Shown piece by piece: positions 23,126-35,500 of a stretch of DNA of 64,000 nucleotides (positions are counted from its first letter, which is position 1; every line of letters begins with the position of its first letter). This stretch comes from Pycnopodia helianthoides (lineage: Eukaryota > Echinodermata > Asteroidea > Forcipulatida > Asteriidae): the NCBI GenBank assembly GCA_032158295.1, contig CM063263.1:12906974-12970973 (forward strand). The letters run 5' to 3'. Under the pieces are notes generated by a model. The model saw only the letters and a program-made list of their open reading frames with translations, did no database searches and had not been told where the DNA came from. Position numbers and translations under genes: made by a program.

Positions 23126-24290
23126 GCCTGCGATCTGATTGTTACTAAATAAAGCTTTCTTTGTGACGGAATCTTTAGTCTAGGTTTTTATTTTGCATTT
23201 ATTTAATCATTTGTATTGTGACTTTTTCTCGGCTTACAATTACATAGCGTCCGCTCATGTCATCCATCATTTAAGACGTTATTATTCCAGAAAGCCCAAG
23301 GTAGATCTGTTAGAACAAAGACCATACCCATACCTTTAATCATGTAATAGGTTCACTTTGCGTGCGTTGTCGCTCAGCCGAAAGGCAGTTGGTTTTGTCC
23401 CTTAACCAAATTGACAATCGGTGCCAAAATAAGTCATGACTTCAATGTTGACAACGTAAAACATGACTCTGTACTTCCGTATGTCAGATTCATGAGCATG
23501 ACCAGTCGTGTTTTCTTTTCAATGGAGGAAGCTTCATGGACGATGTATTATTAGGTAACCTCTTCCTTGGTAGAGTTAGAGAAAGGGGGGAGAGAGAGAG
23601 TCCGTGTTTCGCAAAAGGGTTCAGCGTGTCTCACCCCTTGGGCTGGCCTGGCGGAAGGCTATTATTCACCCGGGGACCCCAGGGAGAATGTGACGGTGAA
23701 TGTTGTGCAACACCTTGTCAGCAAACATCCTTCCACGTGGAGTAGATTGTTCGATGTGGATGTCTAGTAACAGACTCTCATTGGTGTAGTCTGGTTCGGT
23801 CTCTGCACTGCCCTCATCTTATTAGCTCAGGATATGTTGTGTCTGTTCGTGATGGAAGTGTGAGAGCTCAATAGCACTGTCTTTAAGAGGGGCGGGGCAA
23901 GCTACGATAAAGAGGGTCCACATTGTGACAGTGAGACAAAATAACTTGCTTTTATTAATTACCTTTGAGCAAAATGTTCAAGCTGTCAACTGAAGAGTAT
24001 TATTTGAAATATTCGGTCTAGTTTCGGATACACTCAGTTATTCAAGCCATACAGTCCAATGCGTTTCATTGTGGTATGTGTCTTATTGTATTCAAGAAAT
24101 TCTTTTTTTCTTATAGACTGTTAAGTTTCTTTGAATCTTTGAACGATGGTCTCAAGGTGGAATTATCTGAGTAGAAAGGTGACAATAAAGTTGCAAGGCA
24201 AGCTTCACCTGTACAACTCAGTTTGTGGCATTTTAATCTATTCCATCAGCTATTAAGTAAGAGAAGAATCAAACCTTAGAACTAGTAAGG
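23126..24290. other. Intergenic; one GC box
   Basis: GGGGCGGGGC at about 23888-23897 is an Sp1-type site. Open frames at 23536-23767 are short and unmatched. Confidence 0.3.
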
Positions 24291-24468
24291 GTGTGGTTGG
24301 TTTATATAAGGGAGTAGATTAGAAGGCAGTAGGCGAGTCACGTTCCAACGCCATGCTCAGGAGATAGCCACCGGGGGCAAATCTGTGCACACCCGTGGTG
24401 GTGTGATCTCTAGGCCGGACCAGACACAGAACCAGCAAAATCTCAAGATGTTTACGCATTTTAGACCC
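24291..24468 (+). promoter_or_regulatory. Candidate TATA promoter with first exon ending at a splice donor
   Basis: A consensus TATATAAG at 24303-24310 is preceded by a GGGTGTGGTTGG box. About 140 bases later ATG at 24448 opens seven codons (MFTHFRP) that run into the donor CCC/GTAAGT with exon end at 24468. An upstream ATG at 24353 gives a four-codon frame. This layout fits a first exon of a plus-strand gene whose next exons I cannot identify. Chance agreement is possible. Confidence 0.3.
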
Positions 24469-25088
24469 GTAAGTTTGAACCAACAGTTCTCAATTTTGGC
24501 ATTTTCTTTATGACCGTTTTATCAATTGTGTACTACTTTTGTACAAGTCCAACTGGATTCCCAAGTGTTGAAGTTCTTGATAGAAATGGGAAAGTTTGGG
24601 TGTTTCAATTGTCCCGAATATAACTAACTATGGGCAGTTAGTGTAAATCATCTAAAATCTTGGAGGACAACCGATAACACATATTGACAACTTGGACACA
24701 ATTATACTGCCACATCTAATGTTTGTATGGCTTTGATTCTATTGCAACATTTGAACGTGGAAATTGACTTCGTATGTGTTAATAAAAAAATATCTTATTT
24801 ATTCTAAATCCAACTCATGTTACAAATCAACCATAATTGCGGGGCTGTGTTGTATTTCCAAGCCTCACCTTGGCGGGACAAGATGTTTATGTAAAAGTAA
24901 ACTTGAGGCTGTAATGAAAATGAAACGGACATTTGGTGTTATTCTTTCCAAAATCATTTATTTACAAACCAAAAACAAGTCTGTTTGGAAGCAATCGGTA
25001 AAAATCACACTCTCTTATTAACGGCGATATCGTACATTCATGAATTACCAAAGGATTTACTCTGTGACGTTTAACACACTAAATTATA
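24469..25088. other. Intergenic or intronic, nothing recognised
   Basis: AT-rich sequence without a recognisable exon or repeat. Confidence 0.4.
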
Positions 25089-25147
25089 ATTTGCATGCAA
25101 TTTGCATACTATTTGCATGAAATTAATTTGTATGAAATTAATTGCAT
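25089..25147 (+). promoter_or_regulatory. Phased octamer (POU-type) motif array
   Basis: ATTTGCAT, the octamer bound by POU-domain factors, occurs exactly at 25089, 25100 and 25111, an 11-bp spacing. Variants ATTTGTAT at 25126 and AATTGCAT at 25140 follow. A same-strand homotypic array at one helical turn suits a regulatory element. A small decayed tandem repeat is the alternative. Confidence 0.5.
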
Positions 25148-26294
25148 AAATAAACATACAAGGAGTAAGCACGAGTTGTTTGGTCTTAAATCAGTTGCCA
25201 ATCATAAATCATAAATCAACACAGAGACTAAAGTACACGGTTTTACCTAAGGGTCAGAGGTCATAAACTTTTCATTATCTAATCATAATTTGTTAAACTC
25301 AATCATGGGCAATAGCAAAGTAGCAATCAGAAGAATTTATCTCAAATCAAGGATTTTATAACGATCATGTTTTCTTACTACTTGATTCTCTAAAATCTAT
25401 AAGTTTTACTAACATCTAATAATAGTTCAGAGCTTGAGGGTCAACTACGATAAGAACTTCGGAAGAAAATGATCTACAGAGATGTTTCTAAACAGCATCA
25501 CATTAAAACACGTTGAAATGTGTTGAGCTAATTCACATTTCCGCAGATATTTTTCACAAAGTTGCTTACTGTAAGTAACGCTTTCAGTGAAGAAAGAAAA
25601 CTGGCAAGAGAGATAGGCTTCAGCCTCATGCAGATTGGTTTCAACATGACACATCGAGAGAAAAGAAGAAAGGAATAATTGATTAGAAATTGACTTTCAC
25701 GACAACTAAATACTAACTACAAACTGACAATTAAAAGTGTATGAATTGACACAAATATAATTTCAATAAAGCAGAAACGACTGACATGTCAACATGAGTG
25801 ATTTATCTTGTCTATATGTTATGCAGAATCCACTGACTTGTTAAACTCTAAAAATGATGACGTCCATTTCTGAGAGATGTCAAGACAATACTTTAAAAAC
25901 TTGAATGACTTGTCTTGATGTGTTTGTTTTGGGTCAGTTTATTCTTCAAGGTATGTTTTGTCAACTCTTAACACTGTGGTCCAATATATCCTGTACCGCG
26001 TTAAGTGTAAACTAGCAAGTAGAACTGCTTTTTGCAACATATATGCAAATTGCTACTATATTCTCTAATGAGTTGTAGATAAAGATACCAACTGCCACCC
26101 GCTCATTGGTTCCAAATTACAGTATAATTAAACACATTAGTTATACATTCAAATAAAGAATAAATTAGAGTGATCTAAGTAGACTACGGCTATAACGGGA
26201 CAACATTACAAAAAACTTAAAATATTGCTTCAAGTGAGCTCCTTTAAGGGGACTGACTGTGTTCATTTTGTTTGTTTCTTTGTTATTTTTATTC
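25148..26294. other. Intergenic, nothing recognised
   Basis: AT-rich sequence, no convincing frame or repeat. Confidence 0.4.
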
Positions 26295-26433
26295 ATTTTA
26301 TTTATTTATTTATTTATTTATTTATGTTTTTTTATTTATTAATTTTCTGTTTGTTTATTTATCTATTTATTTATGTAGGCCCTATTTATTCATGTTTTTA
26401 TTTATTCATTTATTTATTTATATTTATATAACT
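26295..26433. repeat. (TTTA)n microsatellite, interrupted
   Basis: TTTA repeats dominate, broken by TTTATGTTTT and GTAGGCCCTATT interruptions. Confidence 0.9.
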
Positions 26434-27029
26434 TTAGTTCAAACCTGGGAGACAAAAGACGACAATTTCATACAAAACAACAATCCACATCCCAACGAGA
26501 TAAGACTTTTGTTAGTCTTGATTATAAAAAGTCAAAATGTCTTCACAAGAAAGAGACTTACTCTACAACTCTTAACGTTACAGTCGAATAGGCCTTTTCA
26601 CTGGTATTCGTAATTCAAAAGTCGCTGGTTCCCCGAGACAATACATCTAAGTCTACGTGAGAATTTGCCATACACCCCGAGATGAACGCAGCAAGTAAAC
26701 TACAAATATTACGTGATATTTTATTTGTTTTCCGAATAACACCAAACATGGCGAATATTCGAGTAATTTGTATCGATATTATAGCCTGACAAAAGGCAGA
26801 GGCCAATTATCTGTTTGACTTTTACTACCTGATAAAAAGATTTCGATTTCTTGATCTAACAGTTCAAAATCAGAATGTTCAAATATAAATCAACCCTTTT
26901 CCTTTTTTCAAAAAAAATAAAAATAAATCATCACTTCTTGATGCTAAAAGTTGCCTTGATTTGTACATGTGCTATGTTTCGGTTCGGTGATTTTATGCCA
27001 TAACGAAATTGCATTAGAAAGCCGAGGAA

Positions 27030-27320
27030 AATCATTCATAACATTGCAAGCCATCTTCACAACCGCCCTTCAAATATGATAAATTATTGCTAAACAATGT
27101 ACATAATAAAACACAATAAAGACTTCAGAGATTTGCATAGACAGTTGAGGAATTCGATTAGCTTGCCCAAGCAAATTACATGACACACATAGTTTATGCC
27201 ATTCCAACTTGGGAAGGTGTCGAAACAAATCCAATCGAGGTCAGACCACTGTAATCCAGTTGATTCAAGCGAAGATGAAGCACGTCATTCCAACTTGGGA
27301 GAAGATTCAAGAGTTCGGTT
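27030..27320 (-). repeat. Dispersed repeat F, copy 2 (inverted)
   Basis: This is the inverted partner of 21908-22215. Conserved blocks include CATTCCAACTTGGGA twice, GATTCAAGCGAAGATGAAGC and GACTTCAGAGATTTGCAT. The two copies bracket about 4.8 kb. Confidence 0.8.
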
Positions 27321-27634
27321 GCTTTAACACAAATAACAGGATACTAGTGGGATACGCCAGTGGAATCACAGTCAAAGCGAACAAGTTTTAATATAAAAAC
27401 AAAATTGAAGTTACCATCGTAACCATCTTCATTGCAGCTACCATCGCAACCTTTTTCACTGCAGTGTGAATTCGCGTCCGAAGAAATACATCAAATTAAT
27501 ATCAAAAAGAATTCATCGTGTGAAACGGAGAGATTGATGTCCCTTTGTTTTATCACAGTGTACTTCCATCTCTACCGTAACACAGTTTATTGATATCTTT
27601 AGCCGTTTTACTGGAGTTCTTTAGCAGCATAACT

Positions 27635-27667
<33 letters not shown>

Positions 27668-30600
27668 GTGTTAAGTAGTCAGTCCTATCTGTGATGTCGA
27701 GTTGTCCAAAACTCGAGATGTTTAATCCAATCAGGTACAGACTTCACTTGCCAACTGCACATCTAAGTTTACGATCTGTAGAAACAGAAAACAAAATGGA
27801 CAATCAGTTATTTTTCCTGCACAACATTGCAAACCACTTGTGTGCTGTTTAAAGGGACAGTTACCCTACTACCCTTAGTAAAACCCAATCTCACAAGCCA
27901 TGAACAAACTAAATTGGTCTTGCCCAAGCGCAGTGGGGTCCTGCTTACGGGCACATCACCGTACGCAGCACCCCTAGACAGTGGGTCAGGGACACGATAC
28001 CACGGCTGGGTCTCACATATAACTACGGTGTCAAAGTTACGATTCTCGTCAGGCTATAAAACCCGCAATGATGCAACCTATAAAAAAACACGTCTGAAAG
28101 AAAAATCTGTGTTGTGTAATATGTCATGGAAAGCAATCGACATTGACAAGACAGTTGGTGGTTTTGTCGGAGGTTGAGGCTCTGTCAGTCATCCTTAACT
28201 CCACACTTCCCATCCGTAACCTCTTTCCTCTCGCGTCCGCAGACATAACACTTCAAAACACAGCAAGAATCAATCCTATTCCCCCATGATGAAGAAATAA
28301 ATCAAGGGAATTAAACCCCGCCGGTTATCCCGATTCATTTCCTGGCCCGGTTTAGTCAAAACTTAACCTCCTTTTTCGAATGAATATTTACGAGCTGGGC
28401 GAGAGTTTGAACTGAACTTGATGTAGAGTTGATACTAACCAGACAGTCTATATTTAGAAAGCTCGTAGCATTACAAACTTGTGCTTTATACTTTCGTTGT
28501 CTCACTTAGTGAATGTACCAATAATTTTCAAATTCTAAGACACACTTCTAGTACTGAAAAATCCTTCTAAATCAGCTTAATGATTCTAAAATTTCCACTT
28601 TTTCAGTGCTCATTTAAAAATTTGCAAATAGCATTTCACTTGCGGGTCGAGTTGTCTCATCAGACCGTGAATGTAAGTGTAATCTTATTAATGGGAATAC
28701 AGTAGCTGCTGAAATAGTCTCATCAGTCACAGCGACCATTGCATTTATACTTCAAGACGTCTACCATTGTATCACTCCTGCATCTGCGCATTCTCTTCAG
28801 TTTGAGACGAAGGCAAACTGAACAATCTTCCCTCTGAGCCTCGTTCTGGGGTTACGAAAATTTGAATTGAAGAAAATTAACGTGAAATGAGTGTGCGTGA
28901 TGCGCAGTTTAAATTAATAGCCTATAGAACTTTATCATAGAGTAGCCATCTTGGTTTTCCTAAATTACAAATCATTGTAACTAAACCGAGGCTGAAAGAA
29001 AAAATAGACTGGTTTCTTTTTTGTGAAATTACTATGAGCATTCATTACTGTTTGTTTGATAATAAGGAACGTGACCGAGACGATGGCAGCGTGATTAAAG
29101 GTCTATAGTGCGGTGCCTTAGAATTGAAAAAGGGCCATAAAAGATGATAGCAACTTTTTTTAAATTACCCGCATAAACTTGACTCCATGCTACTTGTGTA
29201 ATTAAAATCATAACTCACACAAAAAATACAAATTCTGGCTCATGTTTCATGCAGGAGTCATGGGCTGACAAACGGTACTGACCGCAAAAACAAAATCACC
29301 AATGGTACGGCCCGCGTGATTGGTCAATCCCTATCAGTTGATTGACGACTGGGCCAATAACTAATCAAGTTAAAGAAACCCAATTACCCTCTGACCCCTT
29401 CCATTGAGAGAAATTTATTGCAAATAAAAAAGAACCGATTATAAATAATGTGTCCATAAATTTCACCAATTCCCTCAAATGGGTGATGATAAAGTGCGCC
29501 GACTTCCACAGTCTGCCCTCAAAATTGGCCCATTCATAAGTGTTTAATGCACCAGTTCAAATTGAACAGGAAAAGTTAAATCGAGAAGAACCTTCGGGAG
29601 TGATAAACATTATTCTTGAAAAATGGTTTTGCGATGGCTGGATTAATCTAGGAAGGACTGTCTGCACAGCGTTGTGTCCGGGTCGCCAGAGTTAATGTAC
29701 ATCATAAATCTCATGCATGGAACACACACATCGTGACAACTTTATATAAAAGAAATGATTAACTGTTTTCAGCCAATTCTTGTCTTTTTATCGTTTTATA
29801 TTTTGATGTATTTTTTATGAATGGGTCTGGCTAAAAGTTGATTGGATTAAAGAATCAGGGATGTTTCTGCAGGGTCTTCAGAATATGAGTATAACACACA
29901 ATGTACCACAGGGGATGTTTCTCAACGAATTGTAATAGTAAATTTGAATTCCTTGTGTATTTTCACTAAAGTCAAATGCTCGGGGTGACATGAGTGAACA
30001 AAGTTATGTGAAAACTTGTTTGAGTAATATTTACAATTTTTTATTGGGGTCAATGTATTAGGTTTTGACAAATTACACAGTGGTTTCTCCTTGGTTCTAT
30101 GCTATTTCATGTGTCAATGTGGATACCATTGTCGGGTTCCCTGTTCACGATACTGATTTCAAAGCTATAGTTCGTCCTAATCACCAGACCATTTTCCTCC
30201 ACGCCTCTATGAATCCAGCAGGAACTAAAGACCTATCTCTATCCACCATTTTACAGGCAAAGTCATAGATTGAGCGTCTTCAGCGTTTGTCCTTCAAGCA
30301 ACCCATCATCCATGGTCTCCTCGCCCGACCAGCCCATCAGCACATCGCCTACAGGTACGTACGTGACATGCTTGGAGTGCCAACGCCAGGCTACCAACAT
30401 TTTCTCTGTTGGATACTCATTACGATTGTCTACATTCGTAATTGTGAAGATGCCGAGGGGATAGTGAACCCTTTGGCGTCGCATTTAAAGTGGTTCAAAT
30501 CTTGCCAAGGATAAGAAATGGGACCCTTAATCCCCATTATCGTCTTAAAGACGTATGGCCTCTTGCAGTCCCTACTCATCAAAATCCCACTTTTGCAGCC

Positions 30601-32370
30601 ATTTCACGTAGTAAGAGCATTAGAGCAAGGGTAAGACGGTCCTCTGCCGTAGATACCATTGCTTTTATAAACGTCAAATATTATTTGAAGGAACATAAAC
30701 TTTTAAATTACAATGTGTAAAAATGGAATGTTTGTGTGTGGACTTATCCCTGAAGTCTAAACCACCCACACCGAGAGTGCTATTAAAGGGGGAATGTTGT
30801 ATTCTATGTTGATTACGAATATAAATCTCACAAATAATGTTCTCTGATTTGTGTACATTTGGTATTTATTATAATGAGTTAACGTTTGCTACCAGGGGAA
30901 GCATGTGAGCCTACTTTATGTAAACAACAATGCGTCACGGGACTATCCTGTGTTGACTTTAGGAGACACACAAACAATCACACTGAGCCGAGGATGGAAT
31001 GACGTCAGATGATCAGTATGCTGACAAGTCTGTTGGGTTAAAGGTCAAATTATGTACATAAACACAAGGATGCCTCAACTTTCTGCATAGAAAACAAAAA
31101 TTGTCTATAAACGTAGATTCTTCCAAACATTTCGCTTGGAAAAAAATGTCACAAGCACAGATAAAGAGGTACAATAGGATACCGTGATCGGATAACCTTT
31201 AAATAAACCGGTATCCATTGAAGCAAATAAACCCGTCGGTCGTTCAAGCTCCGCATCACGGTCCACAGTAAGATGCAAATCTAACGTGTCTCATGGAGCA
31301 AGGAGCGAGCCAGATGCCATGTACGAGCGGTCAATGAAATCTAGGTCTCCCCGGTCACAACACAGCCCCATAGACCGAGGAATATGGGCCAAACTCTAAA
31401 CGAGGGATAATTTCATTGAAATGTGATCTACGCGGCCCGAGACGGAGACTAGTTACCTTAATCTGGGTCGGTGTATTGATTCTCTTTGAAGGCGATACCG
31501 AAATGTTGCTGGTGGGTAATGACTTGAAATGACAGGATCGTAACAACTCAACTCTCTAAAGACTGTGGTGTATCACGGAGCTATGGGTATATAATACCTT
31601 CTATAAGACCGCACGAGAATGCACACGTGTACAGATCATCCGGATTAATTTGCACAACTTTATGGTTTACAACCCCAACGCAGATGCATGATTGCATTAT
31701 TTATAACTACTGGGGGAGTCTGGTTACACGACTTCAACCAAAACCCATATGTCAAACAGTGAGACAATGTTCATATTCCAACGTATAAGTCAAATTGCCA
31801 TATCTTCAAGCTCAACAAAACATGTGAAATCCAATTTATGGTGTAATTATAAAAGTGAATGTGGAAATCTTTCAGAGTTGATGAAGTCTACTGCAAGAGA
31901 TTGCGACCCGACCCGTATATTGGCTAGAAATGATCGGTGTTTCCGTTATGGGGCCCGGGGGCAATGTTTATGCCCGTCCCTCCTATCGCTTCCCCTGTCC
32001 AGTCCCTAAGCTTGTTTTGGGTTGAGAGACTTCAATGTCTTGGTAGGTTGACTTCTTGTACAGTCATGGCTGTGATGAATCCCAGAGTTCAAGAATCACT
32101 CCAGAAACGCAAGGCAGAGAGAGAGGGACTGCTTTAACAATACATATACACATCCTGTTCCATTGTGCAAGACTGCTGGATCATAATATCATCAAGATCC
32201 ACCCCCTAAAACCAGCACTCGTAACATGGGATCACTTTGAACAGTAAATACTTGATGTTCAACAATTCCTCAAAATGATTTTAAACACAAAGCTGGTTTG
32301 TGGTTTGGCGACACTTCGCAAAATTTCCCCAAAATCAAATTACTATGCACTGTGCTACATCCTAAAAAAA
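27321..32370. other. Intergenic, no supported gene
   Basis: Contains a (TC)n run at 27634-27668. The open frames at 27827-28177 and 30065-30720 show no domain. The rest is AT-rich with occasional GC-richer patches. Confidence 0.4.
27634..27668. repeat. (TC)n microsatellite
   Basis: About 35 bases of TC repeats with GTCTC and GTG interruptions. Confidence 0.9.
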
Positions 32371-32377
32371 AAAAACC

Positions 32378-32524
32378 AGGGTCAGAAAATCCGAATCGAC
32401 CTGGATTCCGGATCCAACGGGGGGCTGACCCATTTCTGGGTCAGTCTAACCCAGAAATGCATCCGGACCCAGAAATGCATCCGGCCCCCACAGGACCCGG
32501 AATCCGGGTCAATTCTGACCCGGG
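32378..32524. repeat. Small GC-rich foldback
   Basis: GGGTCAGAA...CCTGGATTCCGGATCC at the left is the imperfect inverse of CCGGAATCCGGGTCAATTCT at the right. Inside, GACCCATTTCTGGGTC folds on itself and ACCCAGAAATGCATCCGG is repeated in tandem. It looks like a very short inverted-repeat element. Confidence 0.6.
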
Positions 32525-35500
32525 AATTGTTATGTCATTTTGGTGAGGTCCCCCCCCCCGACCCCAATCATTATCACCACAGTGTGACATACCTAAAGCT
32601 ATAATGAATGTTTCGGTAAAACACAACTAAACCACTTACGATAAAAGCATTTGGTTGTATATCCGGTAAAAATCACTCAGAAATTTTGTGACAAAGCCTT
32701 GGGATTTGAAGATAATCATCTTCAACTGTCCAAACAGTTCATGATCCATTACACACACACGTTAAATAAATTGTGAACCCCACTGTATGATATTCTTGTG
32801 AAATCATTGTCTCAAGTTATGACACATTGTGTTTGACACGGGGATACGAGGTTGTGTGACCGTGTCATATCTGGGTCGATCCACTCCTGCGACTTCCGGT
32901 TCGAAATGGCTCCGTCCAATCGGACAAATTGATGAGTAAAGGGTGTTCCCGGAGTGGATTGATTTACCGGTCGTCTCAGGTGCGTTCATGTGTACCAAGT
33001 TCACCGCATGGGGAACTCGGTATCCTATTTGTAAGACCATGTAAAACAAAACAGAGGGACTTGAATGAACTGTGTCCGTGTCATTGGTAGCCTATGTGTA
33101 GATTCACCTTTCTCCCTTGCTCTATACTCGTACTAAGTGTGTTTTTCTTATACGTCTGAACAGTTACCCCTGCTTCACTTCACCCATGTTCAACAGGTGC
33201 AAAGGGTAATCGGTGATAGTGGGACTTGTTATTAAAGGCTGACATTATAACACCAGTAAGTTGTAATAGGTCATCTATATTATATAAACAAACAACAAAC
33301 TCAGCCAAAAAGATCCATTGTTGTAACTACCCGCCGTGTCAAAATCAACCAATAAAAAAGGAGGAAATTCCCAGCGGGATTCATCCGCGGCCCCATAACG
33401 CGATTGTGACCGCAGGGACTATTTTCGTCACAAGACAATGTAAGTCTATCCTTTGATCATTTAATTTGGCTGGGTTTTTAAATCCTACAGGGCTGTCATA
33501 TGTATTTATTGGTCTACAACGAGAACCTCTTCCACTCCTTAATGCTGAATACACACGCCCATGGCGCACCGCGACGGGGTGCGTCCGGCCCCGGGCTGTA
33601 CACAGCTAAGACCCCGTCACTGACTACCAATGTTGTCCGCTTGAACGTGCTCTCGGTACATTTTCGATCTCGTCTATGATCGACATCCACGGAGTTTTTT
33701 AAGGTTATTCATACCCTGATACTCTCTGGCTTCGTTCCCACAGTCAGTTTTAGAGGTCATCTCTGGAAGTTATGATTCAAGATAATTCCATGAGGGGTTT
33801 GTACGTGCTTCTTGATGAAAACTGGGGTTTTAATTGCCGAAATGAGCGAGTTTGTTACGTGAGGGTACAAGCAACTTGCTGAGAGCTTTGCTTGATATCA
33901 TTATGCGATCAGCAATGTAGTCGCTATCACTGTCATATTACGTTTTATACGTCATCAGATAGCATGGTCATAATTAATTCGATAATCAACAACATCAATG
34001 GAAGTTGATTCAATGATTAAAATCTTGATGAAGTTAAGTCATCGATAACGGTATAAGGCAATCATACGATAGTCGATACATTACTTGGCATCTTCTTTTG
34101 TCAATCTTAAACTGAAAATTGAACCCCAATCGATAAATAGTGTACTCAAAATGACGCATCAAAACAATTTCTACTACTTGATACCCTAAATTGGGATCAG
34201 GAAACCCAAATATTGGATACTTACAAAGCATATTATATATAGCACTGTTTCTATAGCACTCTATACAGCACTGTTTGTAGATGACTGCCCGATGTGCTAC
34301 TTTAGCAGTCCACATAGGGTATTTATACTATAATTACAATCTCAGATCTCCGGAGAAACGTTTTCTCTTCACACACCGTGGCCTGAGGGGGCAGAGATGG
34401 GATATATGACCCATCTGCTCCCCACGAGGCATGACACCAAACCCCGCTTCATCTGCCGACGCTAAGATTGTATTTCTCCCCCCTCAAATAAAGACACTCC
34501 AGCCCGCCAACAACATCCAGAGCGATCCGTAGACAGAGGGAGAAATTCCAGGGTAGATCCCTTATCTTGGGGATGTTAAGACCCAATTATGTACCCCGCC
34601 TTGTAACCGATAGCCCGGCTGTGGCACTGACGGTACCTCTTTCATGTCTTGGTGTAAACAATGAGGGTTTTGATGGGGGCTTTACGGCAATTTTCAACCC
34701 ATTACGATTTTGATGAACTTTTTAAAGGGAGTTTTGATCGCACAATCTTGTTCGATAAACATGAACATTAACATTGTTCTAACCAGCCCCTCTGTCTGTA
34801 TTTAGTTCCTCTATGGTATGGTTCAACCATTGGTCTATGGTATCACCGAATTGTTGGGAAAAGTTAAGTTTTAATGTCACTTTTAATATAATGACACAAA
34901 CTAAGTAACATATTTGTTTAATAGATGATAAATTTGCATCGGGGATATTGTTTAGTATTACTCAGTACTTTCCCGAGTTCAGTGGGAAAAAAACATTTGT
35001 TACGTTTTCGGCATAAGACATGATTTTAAATTCAGTCAATAAGAAGAAAATAGTTAATGTAAAGAGAAGCGAATTAGTTTTCTAGATTGTAATAGTTTGT
35101 TTTATTTATTAAAACGCAATTACAGTATATTCAATCATGTAAACCACTTGAGTTTCTATCTTCCAACTTCCACTTCATGGACTTCAAAGAACCATAGATA
35201 CGGTCAATAATTGCACTTAAAACCTAAAAACAGGGCTCTCGAAAGTAGAAAAACCACAAAGTATAATGGGGTAGATTAAGACGTTTCCAAAGTTGACTAC
35301 AAGCCATTTTACGACAAGAAGTTAATGAACTCGGACTCGACAAAGAGAAAGAGCGATTACTCCGCGTCACATATCACTGTCAAAAAGGTCCAAGAGGTAC
35401 ATGTTCACGGAGGAAAATATAACACCAACTACAAGTGTTAAAATAAAAACAACAACCCAACCTAGGTCAAAGGGCATTCTCATTTGGACATGTCTGAACT

